DNA of 64,000 bases from Crocinitomicaceae bacterium (GTDB lineage Bacteria; Bacteroidota; Bacteroidia; Flavobacteriales_D; Crocinitomicaceae): the NCBI GenBank assembly GCA_024643725.1, contig JAHEMJ010000005.1, forward strand, positions 1 to 64,000. Reading direction: 5' to 3'. The notes beneath the pieces were generated by a model. It ran no database searches and was not told where the DNA came from. It saw only the letters and a list, made by a program, of their open reading frames with translations. Within the stretch, counting starts at the first letter, position 1, and each line of letters starts with the position of its first letter. Below, in pieces: positions 17,343 to 27,055 of the stretch. The translations under genes and the position numbers were made by a program.

Positions 17343-19534
17343 TGTTGCGGAACGTATCCTGACTTACCTTTCGGAATGTCAAAAATCCACGTGTAGTATC
17401 CTACGAAATGACTATCGAAAAATCCCATTTGTTTCGAGTGAGATGACGGAAATGGAATGCGCTGTTGCAAGGAAAGTCCTTTCACCAACGATTGTGCAGC
17501 AACACCATCTTGCTGACAAGGAGCATGTTTGAATTTGCCTGTTCGAACTGCACCATACTGCCATACGCTTTTCCATGGAGTGACATCAAACGTTTTTCCA
17601 ATCGCATTTTCTGGTGCCAATATGTAACATTCGCCAAATTGAATGTTGCCTCGAAGCTCGGCGCACATGCCCATGGCATAAGCGTGTCCCATGCTGTGTG
17701 AAACGATATACAAGGTGTCGTTTTTTGAATAATTGGGTGCCTCATTCAACACTTGAAGTAAATTCTTACCGGCGATGCGTCCGTGTTGGTAGCGGAGGTC
17801 AAATCCATCGTAATTTGGCGATGTGGCAAGAAGACTCATGGTTTTTACCAGTTGATTGGATGGCAGTTTTGTCCGATAACAATGGTGTGCGTTTCCTTTG
17901 CACGCTTTTGGATAAACAGCAGCGGTTCCTGCAAAATTGATCACGGATCGATGATTGGACGTGCTCACGGAGTGGTGTCCGTCGGCATACCAAATTTCAT
18001 CCGCTTGTATACGCTGTTGAAAGCGTTCGTTGAATTGATTCCATGGTTCCCAATAAGCAAAGCGATCCATGCTAAACAATTGATTTTTGGAATTGGGAAA
18101 TTCGACGCCTTTTTCTTGAAAGGTACCAAGGAAGTCGGACATCGATTGATTGGTAGAAACAGGTCGGTAGCCATTTACAAAGACCAAGATGCGTTTGGCC
18201 GGATCTGGTAAATGTAGCTTATTCGTTAATTCGAAGCCCATGTGGTTGTATACTTTCTCGCGGATAATCTTGTCGTTTCCATCGTGAAAACGGAAAACCA
18301 CAAAGTGACTTTGGGTTCTTCGCTTGTATTTTTTTGTCTTTAATTCCAATACATTTCGCGCATGAAGAAAGCTGGCATGATTCGTTGAGTCAACATCAAA
18401 ATAAAGGACGCGATCTTCACGTTGCGCATACCAACTATGGTCAATTTGACGGAAGAGTTGACTTCCCGCAAACACGGCGTCTTGCGTTCTAAATTGAAAG
18501 GAATCGCCTAATTTGTGTTCTAATTCTAATTGACTTTTCCCATGAAAGCTGGTGATTTCATGAAAGCGCATGTGGTAATTCGTATAGTAAAATTCGGTGG
18601 CGTAAAACGCAAAAATGTTTGAACTGATGGCAAGTGCCCAAATCAAAAGTTTGGCAAAACGGTAGGACATCCGTTTGAAAAAACGACTGTCCAACATGCG
18701 CTTATTGATGTTTCGGAAAGTCAGGAATTGCAAGATGAGTGTCACTAAAACGGCGAGAATGTGTATCAGGCAAATGTGGAATCCAAACAAGTGAAAACGC
18801 GGTTTGAATAAGGGATTTGTCACATCCAAATAAACGAAGAAGTGGTTTTGCTTAAATGGATGCTTGAGTTGCTCCATTGGATAAAGTGGATTGACTAAAA
18901 AAGTCCCGTCTGGATTTTCCTTCCAGAAGTAAAAAGCGACACGTCCATTCGACGTTTCAATGTTTTCGTAGTCATCGTAAAAGCGCAAGGGGATTTTATT
19001 CTCTTTTAACATCCGCACTTGGTCGGTGCTCAAGTCTTGAATGGACGTTATGCTGTCAATCGAAGATGGATCAATGCCCAATTGAATACCAATGCTTTTA
19101 AAAACGGTCAGATGGGAAAATTGTCCATGGTTTGCGCCAATGAAAGCAATCGACTTATTTGGAATGGTAAAGTATTGATTTGTATCTCCTTGGACAAAAA
19201 AGAGGTAAATGTCTTTATCGGAAGTAGGAACATTTTCGTGAAAGAATCCGTCCCGGTAGGACTTTTGTCGTTCCGTGAATTGTGTCGTTCCAAGACGAGG
19301 AAATACCCAAGATTTTGTTTGTCGGGATATCCGAAGAGGTGTATGCGACCAGCGGCAAGTGAGTTGAATGCCGGCCGATTCAAATTTCCCGTTTATTCCG
19401 TCTGAATCCGGTGTAAGTACCTGATCGTAAATGAAGTGGACGCGATAAGCGGTTTTAATAAATTCGTTTTGAGTCCTTCCAATAAAAGAAGAAAACAGAA
19501 AAGTGATTACCCATAACGCGGTAATCTGTTTCAT
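17339..19534 (-). CDS. large uncharacterised membrane protein with hydrolase-like serine motif
   Basis: 731 residues; family not recognised. A signal peptide (about 1-20) leads to an extracytoplasmic part of ~225 residues. Two membrane helices follow (about 247-273 and 293-312), then a C-terminal part of ~415 residues. That last part holds YIVSHSMGHAYAMGM, where Ser614 lies in an S-H-S-M-G elbow like that of alpha/beta hydrolases and lipases. Nearby NFAGTAAVYP and FVNGYRP-type strands fit such a fold, but the full triad cannot be assigned by eye. The start lies 9 bases after the ferredoxin stop, so the two are probably co-transcribed. Confidence 0.75.
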   Translation of the reverse strand: MKQITALWVITFLFSSFIGRTQNEFIKTAYRVHFIYDQVLTPDSDGINGKFESAGIQLTCRWSHTPLRISRQTKSWVFPRLGTTQFTERQKSYRDGFFHENVPTSDKDIYLFFVQGDTNQYFTIPNKSIAFIGANHGQFSHLTVFKSIGIQLGIDPSSIDSITSIQDLSTDQVRMLKENKIPLRFYDDYENIETSNGRVAFYFWKENPDGTFLVNPLYPMEQLKHPFKQNHFFVYLDVTNPLFKPRFHLFGFHICLIHILAVLVTLILQFLTFRNINKRMLDSRFFKRMSYRFAKLLIWALAISSNIFAFYATEFYYTNYHMRFHEITSFHGKSQLELEHKLGDSFQFRTQDAVFAGSQLFRQIDHSWYAQREDRVLYFDVDSTNHASFLHARNVLELKTKKYKRRTQSHFVVFRFHDGNDKIIREKVYNHMGFELTNKLHLPDPAKRILVFVNGYRPVSTNQSMSDFLGTFQEKGVEFPNSKNQLFSMDRFAYWEPWNQFNERFQQRIQADEIWYADGHHSVSTSNHRSVINFAGTAAVYPKACKGNAHHCYRTKLPSNQLVKTMSLLATSPNYDGFDLRYQHGRIAGKNLLQVLNEAPNYSKNDTLYIVSHSMGHAYAMGMCAELRGNIQFGECYILAPENAIGKTFDVTPWKSVWQYGAVRTGKFKHAPCQQDGVAAQSLVKGLSLQQRIPFPSSHSKQMGFFDSHFVGYYTWIFDIPKGKSGYVPQH

Positions 19535-19543
19535 CCGAATGAA

Positions 19544-19891
19544 TTAAAGGTGTAAGAAGTTCTTTTTCGCTAACAATTCGTCCTCTGATTCTCTGTAATC
19601 TGGATCATCAACACAACAATCTACTGGACATACAGCGGCACATTGAGGTTCATCATGAAAACCAACACACTCTGTACATTTATCGTGAGCAATGTAATAC
19701 ACATCCATGTTTACCGGTTCGAATTGATTATCTGCTGATATTTCTTCACCATCAAGTGTCGTAATCATTCCCTTCAAAGTAGTACCATCTGAATATTTCC
19801 ATTCAGCGCCACCTTCGTAAATTGCATTGTTCGGACATTCAGGCTCGCAAGCCCCGCAGTTGATGCATTCGTCCGTAATCATGATTGCCAT
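19544..19891 (-). CDS. ferredoxin with two [4Fe-4S] motifs
   Basis: 115 residues. The first cluster motif [12 protein letters not shown] (residues 9-20) is complete. The second is the expanded form [22 protein letters not shown] in the C-terminal half, typical of YfhL/Alvin-type ferredoxins. An insertion of ~40 residues separates the two. It carries electrons in the cytosol; partner enzymes are not evident nearby. A divergent promoter region separates it from the acyl-CoA reductase gene. Confidence 0.92.
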   Translation of the reverse strand: MAIMITDECINCGACEPECPNNAIYEGGAEWKYSDGTTLKGMITTLDGEEISADNQFEPVNMDVYYIAHDKCTECVGFHDEPQCAAVCPVDCCVDDPDYRESEDELLAKKNFLHL

Positions 19892-19908
19892 AACATCGAA
19901 ATTTTGTA

Positions 19909-19916
19909 CAAAGATA
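19909..19916 (-). promoter_or_regulatory. -7 promoter box for the ferredoxin gene
   Basis: TATCTTTG on the minus strand, 17 bases before the ferredoxin ATG. It faces away from the box at 19969, leaving 52 bases between the two boxes for both -33 regions. Confidence 0.6.
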
Positions 19917-19968
19917 ATAACCCTTGACGGATTCTTTTGTTCGATGAGGTAAAAAAAGAGAAGTTGTG

Positions 19969-19976
19969 TACTTTTG
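19969..19976 (+). promoter_or_regulatory. -7 promoter box for the acyl-CoA reductase gene
   Basis: TACTTTTG with four bases before the GTG at 19981. The upstream GTG at 19966 overlaps this box and so is unlikely to be the start. Confidence 0.6.
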
Positions 19977-19980
19977 TACC

Positions 19981-21024
19981 GTGGAAAAATCTCGAATCAT
20001 TCAAGCATTTGTTGTCTTAGGGACAATTTTAAAAGAACTAGGCGACAATCAACCTTACTCAACGAAAGCATCTGCTGTTACCGCTTCGGAATATGAAGCA
20101 CTGAACGAAGTGATTTGCCGAGAAATTCACCACAATGGTTGGTTTACAGAAGATTCCATTCGTCAAGCGTTTCGGGAAATTTCGAGTTGGTTAACGGAGG
20201 AACAATTGACAGCTTGGACAGATAAATATCCAAGCACACAAAAAGAGAAGCGTGTGGCGATCATTATGGCGGGAAACATTCCCCTGGTGGGCTTTCATGA
20301 TTTTCTTTGTGTCTTACTTTCTGGACATCACGTCATTTGTAAGCTAAGTTCCGATGATGCACGTATGTTACCAGCATTGACGAAGTGTCTTTTGCATTTT
20401 GAGCCAGGGTTGGCGGAACGCATTCGTTTTTCCGATCGTAAATTGGAAGGATACGATGCGGTTATTGCAACAGGAAGCAACAATAGCATGCTGCATTTTG
20501 AGCAGTATTTTTCACACGTTCCACATTTATTTCGTGGACATCGTACATCGGTAGCGGTGTTGACAGGAAATGAAACAAAAGAAGAGTTGCGCGAACTCGG
20601 TGTAGATTGCCTAACCTATTTTGGACGTGGATGTCGAAATGTGACACATTTGCTTTTTCCAGTAGGATTCGATTTGAATCGTTTCTTTGAGGCGATTGTC
20701 GATTTGTCCGATGTTGTCAACAATAAGAAATACGGGAATAACTACGATTACAACAAGGCTGTTCATTTGATGAATCTCAGTAAATTCTTAGATAATAACT
20801 TCTTGTTGATGAAGGAGTCCGACCAATTGTTTTCACCTTTGTCGATGTTGCATTATCAGTTTTATACGAATACTGCCGACTTGGAACAGTATCTGGAAAC
20901 ACACAAAAATCAAATTCAATGCGTGGTTGGACAACAGTACCTTCCATTTGGTCAAGCACAGTGTCCTTCCTTAATGGACTATGCTGACGGCATTGATACC
21001 ATGCAATTCTTGGCAGAACTTTAA
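19981..21024 (+). CDS. acyl-CoA reductase, LuxC family
   Basis: 347 residues from the GTG at 19981 (VEKSRIIQ). LuxC-like aldehyde-dehydrogenase fold: [16 protein letters not shown] nucleotide-binding strand-turn (about 89-104), [10 protein letters not shown], and the catalytic [10 protein letters not shown] with Cys218, which forms the acyl-enzyme. The family reduces acyl-CoA or acyl phosphate to aldehyde with NADPH. Outside luminous bacteria its role is unclear. It lies divergent to a ferredoxin, a common pairing in Bacteroidota as far as I recall. Confidence 0.87.
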   Translation: MEKSRIIQAFVVLGTILKELGDNQPYSTKASAVTASEYEALNEVICREIHHNGWFTEDSIRQAFREISSWLTEEQLTAWTDKYPSTQKEKRVAIIMAGNIPLVGFHDFLCVLLSGHHVICKLSSDDARMLPALTKCLLHFEPGLAERIRFSDRKLEGYDAVIATGSNNSMLHFEQYFSHVPHLFRGHRTSVAVLTGNETKEELRELGVDCLTYFGRGCRNVTHLLFPVGFDLNRFFEAIVDLSDVVNNKKYGNNYDYNKAVHLMNLSKFLDNNFLLMKESDQLFSPLSMLHYQFYTNTADLEQYLETHKNQIQCVVGQQYLPFGQAQCPSLMDYADGIDTMQFLAEL

Positions 21025-21067
21025 GAACATCAGCTCAATGGTCAGTCGTCAATTCGAATCGAATTAC

Positions 21068-21075
21068 TATCTTTG
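21068..21075 (+). promoter_or_regulatory. -7 promoter box for map
   Basis: TATCTTTG, three bases before the ATG at 21079 and 24 before the ATG at 21100. Confidence 0.6.
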
Positions 21076-21099
21076 CCCATGTCTTTTCTAGAAAAAATA

Positions 21100-21873
21100 A
21101 TGATCAAATACAAAACGCCACAGGAAATCGAAATCATGCGCGAAGCAGCGCAAATCGTTAGTCGAACGCTTGGATTGGTGGCGAAACACATGAAGCCAGG
21201 TGTGACACCCAAGTTTTTAGATCAACTAGCGGAAGACTACATTCGATCACAAAATGCCATTCCAGGATTCCTTGGCTTGTATGGTTGTCCAAGTACCTTG
21301 TTGATTTCTGTGAATGAGCAAGTCGTGCACGGACTCCCAACAGATCGTCCCTTTCAAGATGGCGACATCGTTTCCGTAGATTGTGGATCCGTATACAAAG
21401 GATATTATGGGGATCATGCTTACACGTTCGAAGTGGGCGATGTTAAACCAGAAGTGAAAAAATTATTAGAAGTAACGAAGGAATGTCTGTATTTAGGCAT
21501 TGAACAAGCAACCGCTGGAAATCGCATTGAGGACATCGGTTGGGCAATTCAACAGCATGCAGAGAAGCACGGTTACGGTGTGGTGCGTGATTTAGTCGGA
21601 CACGGACTTGGAAAAGAATTACACGAAGAACCACAAGTACCGAATTACGGTCGACGTGGACGTGGAAAGAAAATTCAAAACGGATTAACGATTGCCATCG
21701 AACCGATGATTAACATGGGAACGGAAAAAGTCATGACCTTGGATGATAAATGGACTATTGTTACAGCTGATGGAAAGCCAAGTGCGCATTTCGAGCACGA
21801 TATCGCGGTAGTGGATGGTGAACCAGTGATTCTCTCCACCTTTGATTTCATTTACGAAGCCCTTGGAAAGTAA
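21100..21873 (+). CDS. map: methionine aminopeptidase type I
   Basis: 257 residues from the ATG at 21100 (MIKYKTPQEIEIMREA), which is where family members usually begin. An ATG at 21079 would add seven residues and would make the mRNA leaderless. The metal and substrate residues are in place: VNEQVVHGLP, DGDIVSVDCGSVYKGYYGDHAYTF (two metal-binding Asp), GHGLGKELHEEPQVPNYG (His), IAIEPM (Glu) and HFEHDIAV (Glu/His region). It removes the initiator Met from nascent proteins. The next gene overlaps its 3' end. Confidence 0.94.
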   Translation: MIKYKTPQEIEIMREAAQIVSRTLGLVAKHMKPGVTPKFLDQLAEDYIRSQNAIPGFLGLYGCPSTLLISVNEQVVHGLPTDRPFQDGDIVSVDCGSVYKGYYGDHAYTFEVGDVKPEVKKLLEVTKECLYLGIEQATAGNRIEDIGWAIQQHAEKHGYGVVRDLVGHGLGKELHEEPQVPNYGRRGRGKKIQNGLTIAIEPMINMGTEKVMTLDDKWTIVTADGKPSAHFEHDIAVVDGEPVILSTFDFIYEALGK

Positions 21874-22471
21874 ACTGCATTTCGAACGCATTTGGGTGCA
21901 GCGCAGCATTGCTGTCGTTTTGTTGTTTATGTTTTGGAATGGATTTACCGATGTCTTTTGGTCGGCACCAGCCCTTCTATTTGATCCACTCCAATTGATT
22001 TTATGGTTGATTTTCCTTTGGAATTACCGAAGTGAACTCAAGTCAATGCCATTTGTTTGGTTGCTTGGTGCAGGTGTATTTATGAATTTCCTTTTTCTCA
22101 CTTTTCAATTCTCAAATTTAATCGCGCGAACAATTGATCTGCAGGGGGCTGCATTCCAAGTTAGTTTAATTGGGAAGTCCATCACAGCCATTTTATTTAC
22201 TGGTACGGCATGGTTTCTTGTGTTTCGAAATATGATTCAAGATCATCCGAAACAAGGCCCTTATTGTCTGTTATTTGGTTTATTGTTGCTGTCATCAGTC
22301 CTGCTCGTTGGTGAAGACGGATTGTTTTTTGTTGGATTACTCATGGTGGTGTTTATCCTGAAAAACAAAGAAAGAAAACCGTTTCACTGGTTTATCATAG
22401 CGCAGGTTGTTTCCATCTCATTTTCTGTTGCTCAACTGGTTTATCAGCTTTCGATCACCGCGGGGAATTAG
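21863..22471 (+). CDS. polytopic membrane protein of unknown function
   Basis: About 202 residues in six or so membrane helices, with short loops and a Lys/Arg-rich cytosolic loop (LKNKERKPFHW). Family not recognised. There is no ATG near the front. TTG at 21863 overlaps map by 11 bases, and TTG at 21842 by 32 bases; I prefer the shorter overlap. The tight overlap implies co-transcription with map. It is followed by a hairpin terminator. Confidence 0.7.
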   Translation: MESKLHFERIWVQRSIAVVLLFMFWNGFTDVFWSAPALLFDPLQLILWLIFLWNYRSELKSMPFVWLLGAGVFMNFLFLTFQFSNLIARTIDLQGAAFQVSLIGKSITAILFTGTAWFLVFRNMIQDHPKQGPYCLLFGLLLLSSVLLVGEDGLFFVGLLMVVFILKNKERKPFHWFIIAQVVSISFSVAQLVYQLSITAGN

Positions 22472-22486
22472 AAACGATAGGGCAAA

Positions 22487-22516
22487 AAAAAGAACGCAAT
22501 TGCTTGCGTTCTTTTC
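22487..22516 (-). terminator. intrinsic terminator of lpdA
   Basis: Stem AAAAGAACGCAA/TTGCGTTCTTTT with loop TTGC. Read on the minus strand the stem runs into eight T, so it mainly serves lpdA; the shorter T run on the plus side could also stop the map transcript. Confidence 0.8.
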
Positions 22517-22537
22517 AAATGGTTTATTTCTTAAATC

Positions 22538-23929
22538 TTATAAGTGAATCACTTCACCGTAAGCAGCTGCTGCCGCTTCCATGATTGCTTCAGACATGGT
22601 TGGGTGAGGGTGAACCGTTTTGATCAATTCCTCGCCGGTAGTTTCTAATTTACGAACAGCTACTAATTCAGCGACCATTTCGGTTACATTTGCACCGATC
22701 ATGTGTCCACCAAGTAATTCGCCATATTTCGCGTCGAAAATCAATTTTACAAATCCATCTTTCGCACCAGCCGCACTTGCTTTACCTGAAGCAGAGAATG
22801 GGAATTTTCCTACTTTGATTTCGTATCCAGCTTCCTTCGCTGCTTTTTCTGTCATACCGACAGACGCAATTTCAGGTGAGCAATACGTACATCCCGGGAT
22901 GTTGCCGTAGTTCAATGGCTCTGGATGGTGTCCAGCAATTTTCTCTACACAAATGATTCCTTCAGCAGAAGCAACGTGTGCCAATGCTGGACCTGGAACA
23001 ACATCGCCAATCGCGTAGTATCCGGGGATATTTGTTTGGTAGTATTCATTGACAAGGATGCGACCTTTGTCCACAACGATTCCTACTTCTTCAAGTCCAA
23101 TGTTTTCAATGTTTGCTTGGATACCAACCGCGGAAAGTACCACATCACATTCGATTTTCTCCTCGCCTTTCGCTGTTTTCACAGTAACAACACATCCTTT
23201 TCCAGAAGTGTCCACGGATTCAACTGAGGCATTGGTCATGATGTTGACACCAGCTTTTTTGAAGGATTTCTCCAATTGTTTTGAAACGTCTTCGTCTTCT
23301 ACCGGAACGATGTTAGGTAAATATTCTACAACTGTTACTTCAGTTCCCAAAGCATTGTAGAAATAAGCGAACTCAATTCCGATAGCTCCTGATCCAACGA
23401 CAACCAATTTTTTCGGTTGTTTCGGAAGTGTCATCGCCTGACGGTATCCGATGATTTTTTCACCATCTTGTGGTAAATTCGGAAGGACACGAGAGCGTGC
23501 ACCTGTTGCGATGATTAATCCTTTGCTTGCCGTGTAATCTGTTGTTGTTCCAGCTTCGTCTGTCACAGACACCACTTTCCCAGCTTTGATGACACCATTT
23601 CCTTTTAGGACATCAATTTTATTTTTCTTCATCAAGAATTGAATGCCGTTGCTCATTCCATTCGCAACATCGCGGCTGCGTTTGATGATTGCTTCGAAGT
23701 CAGCTGAAGCGTCTTTCACGGTAATTCCGTAATCGCTTGCATGCGATAGGTATTCAAAAACATTGGCAGATTTTAACAAGGCTTTCGTTGGAATACATCC
23801 CCAATTCAAGCAAATTCCACCGAGTGATTCACGTTCTACAATAGCCGTTTTTAAACCTAATTGAGATGCGCGAATGGCAGTTACATATCCACCTGGGCCA
23901 CTTCCCACAACAATGATGTCGTAATTCAT
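22538..23929 (-). CDS. lpdA: dihydrolipoyl dehydrogenase (E3)
   Basis: 463 residues. FAD site GSGPGGY (residues 9-15), intact redox-disulfide motif GGICLNWGCIPTK (Cys at about 41 and 46), NAD site GSGAIGIEFAY, YAIGDV, and the C-terminal HPHPTMSEAIMEA with the His-Glu pair. It reoxidises lipoamide on the 2-oxoacid dehydrogenase complexes and the glycine cleavage H protein; the glycine cleavage T protein is encoded at 36188. It provides a useful contrast to the cysteine-less relative at 8246. Confidence 0.96.
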   Translation of the reverse strand: MNYDIIVVGSGPGGYVTAIRASQLGLKTAIVERESLGGICLNWGCIPTKALLKSANVFEYLSHASDYGITVKDASADFEAIIKRSRDVANGMSNGIQFLMKKNKIDVLKGNGVIKAGKVVSVTDEAGTTTDYTASKGLIIATGARSRVLPNLPQDGEKIIGYRQAMTLPKQPKKLVVVGSGAIGIEFAYFYNALGTEVTVVEYLPNIVPVEDEDVSKQLEKSFKKAGVNIMTNASVESVDTSGKGCVVTVKTAKGEEKIECDVVLSAVGIQANIENIGLEEVGIVVDKGRILVNEYYQTNIPGYYAIGDVVPGPALAHVASAEGIICVEKIAGHHPEPLNYGNIPGCTYCSPEIASVGMTEKAAKEAGYEIKVGKFPFSASGKASAAGAKDGFVKLIFDAKYGELLGGHMIGANVTEMVAELVAVRKLETTGEELIKTVHPHPTMSEAIMEAAAAAYGEVIHL

Positions 23930-23948
23930 ATGATTTGTTTTTAGGATA

Positions 23949-23956
23949 CAAATTTA
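23949..23956 (-). promoter_or_regulatory. -7 promoter box for lpdA
   Basis: TAAATTTG on the minus strand, 19 bases before the lpdA ATG. Confidence 0.5.
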
Positions 23957-24138
23957 CGTTTTTTCGGGAAAGTTACAAGTTGCCATTGTGCATTGGAGGA
24001 TTGAGAAAGGAAGTGCAGTAGAACGAATTTTTTAAAATTCTCGAAGGGACGAATAAATCGACCGATAAAACTTGAAAAAATGTTAAAAAATCGTTGGTAA
24101 ACACTCAAATTTCCGAACTCAGTTCCTTTTTAAATATG

Positions 24139-24146
24139 TACTTTTG
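24139..24146 (+). promoter_or_regulatory. -7 promoter box for the purL operon
   Basis: TACTTTTG, 18 bases before the ATG at 24165. The TTG at 24144 that opens the reading frame lies inside the box and is not a credible start. Confidence 0.6.
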
Positions 24147-24164
24147 TTTCAGAAAATTCAAAGA

Positions 24165-26402
24165 ATGGAAAGTACCCTGCAAAAAGAAGCTACGCTTGAA
24201 CAAGCAATTGATTTAGGACTACGTGCGGATGAGTTTGAGATGATCAAAGGAATCCTCGGTCGAACACCGAATTTTACAGAAACAGCTGTTTACTCCGTGA
24301 TGTGGAGCGAGCATTGTTCTTACAAAAATTCCATCCTTTGGTTGAAAACACTACCAAAAGATGGTCCACACATGTTAGTGAAAGCGGGTGAGGAAAATGC
24401 AGGATTGGTGGATATTGGTGATGGATTAGGATGTGTGTTCAAAATTGAATCGCACAATCACCCAAGTGCCTTGGAGCCTTATCAAGGAGCTGCGACAGGT
24501 GTGGGTGGAATCAATCGTGATATTTTCACGATGGGAGCTCGTCCAATTGCACAGTTAAATTCCTTGCGTTTTGGAAGTATTGAAGAAGCGCGCACCAAAT
24601 GGTTGGTGAAGGGAGTAGTGAAAGGAATTGGTGATTACGGAAACGCTTTCGGTATTCCAATCGTTGGCGGAGAAGTATTCTTCGACGAATCTTACAATAC
24701 GAATCCACTAGTAAACGCTTTTTCTGCCGGAATCATCGACACGAAAAAAATCATTTCCGCGACTGCAAAAGGTCCAGGTAATCCAGTGTTCATTGTTGGT
24801 TCAGCGACAGGGAAAGACGGAATTGCTGGTGCAGCCTTTGCATCGAAAGATATTACTGAAGACTCTGCTTCGGATTTACCATCCGTTCAGGTTGGAGATC
24901 CATTCATGGAGAAATTATTGTTGGAAGCAACGATGGAGTTGTCTGAAACGGATGCGATCGTAGGTATGCAGGACATGGGAGCAGCGGGAATTACTTGCTC
25001 TACGTGTGAAATGAGTGCAGCTGGAAATGTGGGGATGGAAATTTACTTGGATAAAGTGCCAACCAGACAAGACAACATGTTGCCGTATGAAATCCTTCTT
25101 TCTGAATCCCAAGAGCGCATGTTAGTGGTGGTTCAAAAAGGAAAAGAGTCGGTCGTAAAACGCATTTTTGATAAATGGGATTTGCATGCAGAGGAAATTG
25201 GACACGTGACAGATACCGGACGCATTCGCTATTACATGGACGGTGAGTTAGTTGGAGATGTTCCTGCTGAATCATTAGTACTTGGAGGTGGAGCGCCACA
25301 AAACAAACGTGAGTATTCAGAGCCGGCGTATTACCAAGAATATAAGAAATTTAACATCAGCCAAGTTCCACAACCGGAAAACTTGAAGGAAGTGGGTTAC
25401 GCGTTGTTGCAGATGCCAAACATTGCCTCCAAACGTTGGGTCTATGAACAATATGACTCCATGGTTGGAACGCGCACAATGACAACCAATCGTCCTTCGG
25501 ATGCTGGAGTCGTGAACATCAAAGGAACCAATAAAGCGTTAGCAATGACGGTGGACTGTAATTCACGTTATGTGAATGCAGATCCAGAAGTGGGGACGAT
25601 GATTGCGGTTTCAGAAGCGGCGAGAAACATCGTTTGTGCTGGTGGACAACCAAGTGCGATTACCAATTGTTTGAACTTTGGGAATCCGTATAATCCGGAG
25701 TCCTACTGGCAGTTTGTTGGTGCCATCAAAGGAATGTCAGCGGCTTGTTTGAAATTCGAAACCCCAGTAACAGGTGGAAACGTTTCGTTCTATAACCAAA
25801 CATCGATGAATGGAGTCGAAGTTCCTGTATTCCCTACACCAACGATTGGGATGATTGGATTAGTGGAAGACAAGGAGAAAGTGATGACCTTGGACTTCAA
25901 ACAAAAAGGAGATTTGATTTTTATGGTCGGTGAATACACAGAAGACATCGCTTCTTCGGAGTATTTGGCAACATACCATAAAGTGAAAGCGTCACCAGCT
26001 CCTTATTTTGATTTAGAAAAAGAATATGCGATGCAACAATCCATCAAAGGATTGATTGAAAATAACTTAGTGAATGCGGTGCATGATGTGTCCGATGGAG
26101 GATTATTTGTTACCTTGGTCGAAATGTCCATGCCGCGTGAACTAGGATTTGACATTGTGACGGATTCTGAGATTCGTGAAGATGCCTTCTTGTTTGGAGA
26201 AGGACAAGGACGCGTAGTTGTTTCAGTAACGGAAGAACAAGAAGAAGCATTCTTGGAATACATGGTTAATTCAGGAGTGAATATTACCTTGCTTGGACAT
26301 GTCACAAAAGGGAAAATGCAAATTGACGAAGAGCATTTTGGATTTATAACAGAGGCGAAGCATCTATTTGATACAGCGCTTGGAAAACACTTTGAAAATT
26401 GA
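24165..26402 (+). CDS. purL: phosphoribosylformylglycinamidine synthase subunit PurL
   Basis: 745 residues, the small PurL type that works with separate PurS and PurQ. Early motif [14 protein letters not shown] (about residues 45-58) and the ATP-binding [27 protein letters not shown] are characteristic. Two AIRS-like halves follow, with [10 protein letters not shown] and CVAGGQPS-type loops, and [11 protein letters not shown] near the C-terminus. It makes FGAM from FGAR, glutamine and ATP in purine synthesis. It leads the plus-strand cluster purL-DUF4290-murA-thioredoxin. Confidence 0.96.
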   Translation: MESTLQKEATLEQAIDLGLRADEFEMIKGILGRTPNFTETAVYSVMWSEHCSYKNSILWLKTLPKDGPHMLVKAGEENAGLVDIGDGLGCVFKIESHNHPSALEPYQGAATGVGGINRDIFTMGARPIAQLNSLRFGSIEEARTKWLVKGVVKGIGDYGNAFGIPIVGGEVFFDESYNTNPLVNAFSAGIIDTKKIISATAKGPGNPVFIVGSATGKDGIAGAAFASKDITEDSASDLPSVQVGDPFMEKLLLEATMELSETDAIVGMQDMGAAGITCSTCEMSAAGNVGMEIYLDKVPTRQDNMLPYEILLSESQERMLVVVQKGKESVVKRIFDKWDLHAEEIGHVTDTGRIRYYMDGELVGDVPAESLVLGGGAPQNKREYSEPAYYQEYKKFNISQVPQPENLKEVGYALLQMPNIASKRWVYEQYDSMVGTRTMTTNRPSDAGVVNIKGTNKALAMTVDCNSRYVNADPEVGTMIAVSEAARNIVCAGGQPSAITNCLNFGNPYNPESYWQFVGAIKGMSAACLKFETPVTGGNVSFYNQTSMNGVEVPVFPTPTIGMIGLVEDKEKVMTLDFKQKGDLIFMVGEYTEDIASSEYLATYHKVKASPAPYFDLEKEYAMQQSIKGLIENNLVNAVHDVSDGGLFVTLVEMSMPRELGFDIVTDSEIREDAFLFGEGQGRVVVSVTEEQEEAFLEYMVNSGVNITLLGHVTKGKMQIDEEHFGFITEAKHLFDTALGKHFEN

Positions 26403-26413
26403 AAATAGAAAAC

Positions 26414-27052
26414 ATGGAATACAACACCACAAGAGGGAAGTTGATATTGCCAGAATATGGTCGTAATGTGCAGAACATGATTGCACACGCAATGGAAATT
26501 GCGGACCGAACAGAAAGGAACCGTGCAGCACAGGCAATCATTGAGGTGATGGGACAATTGAATCCGCATTTACGTGATGTGGATGACTACCGACATAAGC
26601 TTTGGACACATTTATTTGTCATGTCCGATTTTCAGTTAGAAGTAGATTCTCCTTATGAAATCCCGAAGCAAGAAGTGCTTAACGAAAAACCACAGTTGTT
26701 GGATTATCCGAAAAGTTCAATTCGCTACGGACATTACGGAAAGTACACGCAAAGTATTTTGGAAACGGCAAAAACGACGGAAGATGCTGGAGAAAAAGAG
26801 TACTTGAAAAATACGATGGCGAATTTCATGAAAAAGCAATACTTGTCGCATAACAATGATGCGGTAGAGAATAATGTGATTGCTGACCATTTGAAAGAAC
26901 TTTCAAAGGGTGAATTAATCCTCGAGAATCCAGACGAGTTAGTCAATACGAATACCTTGTTGCGTTCGATGGGAATCGGTTCCAACAATAAGAAATTTAC
27001 GAAGTCAAACAACTTCAAACAGAAACAAAAAAAGAAATTCAAAAAGCAATAA
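26414..27052 (+). CDS. DUF4290 protein
   Basis: 212 residues from the ATG at 26414, twelve bases after the purL stop. The opening MEYNTTRGKLILPEYGRN and the following IADRTERNRAAQAIIEVMGQLNP are the hallmark of DUF4290, a Bacteroidota-restricted cytosolic family. The tail is extremely basic (FKQKQKKKFKKQ), suggesting contact with nucleic acid or ribosome. The function is unknown. The neighbour murA begins three bases after its stop, and this gene order with murA is, I believe, frequent in the phylum. Confidence 0.87.
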   Translation: MEYNTTRGKLILPEYGRNVQNMIAHAMEIADRTERNRAAQAIIEVMGQLNPHLRDVDDYRHKLWTHLFVMSDFQLEVDSPYEIPKQEVLNEKPQLLDYPKSSIRYGHYGKYTQSILETAKTTEDAGEKEYLKNTMANFMKKQYLSHNNDAVENNVIADHLKELSKGELILENPDELVNTNTLLRSMGIGSNNKKFTKSNNFKQKQKKKFKKQ

Positions 27053-27055
27053 ACG

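Noticed and set aside
21079-21099. Map start at the earlier ATG
   Set aside because: It would add seven residues not usual in the family. It is not excluded, because a leaderless transcript would fit it.
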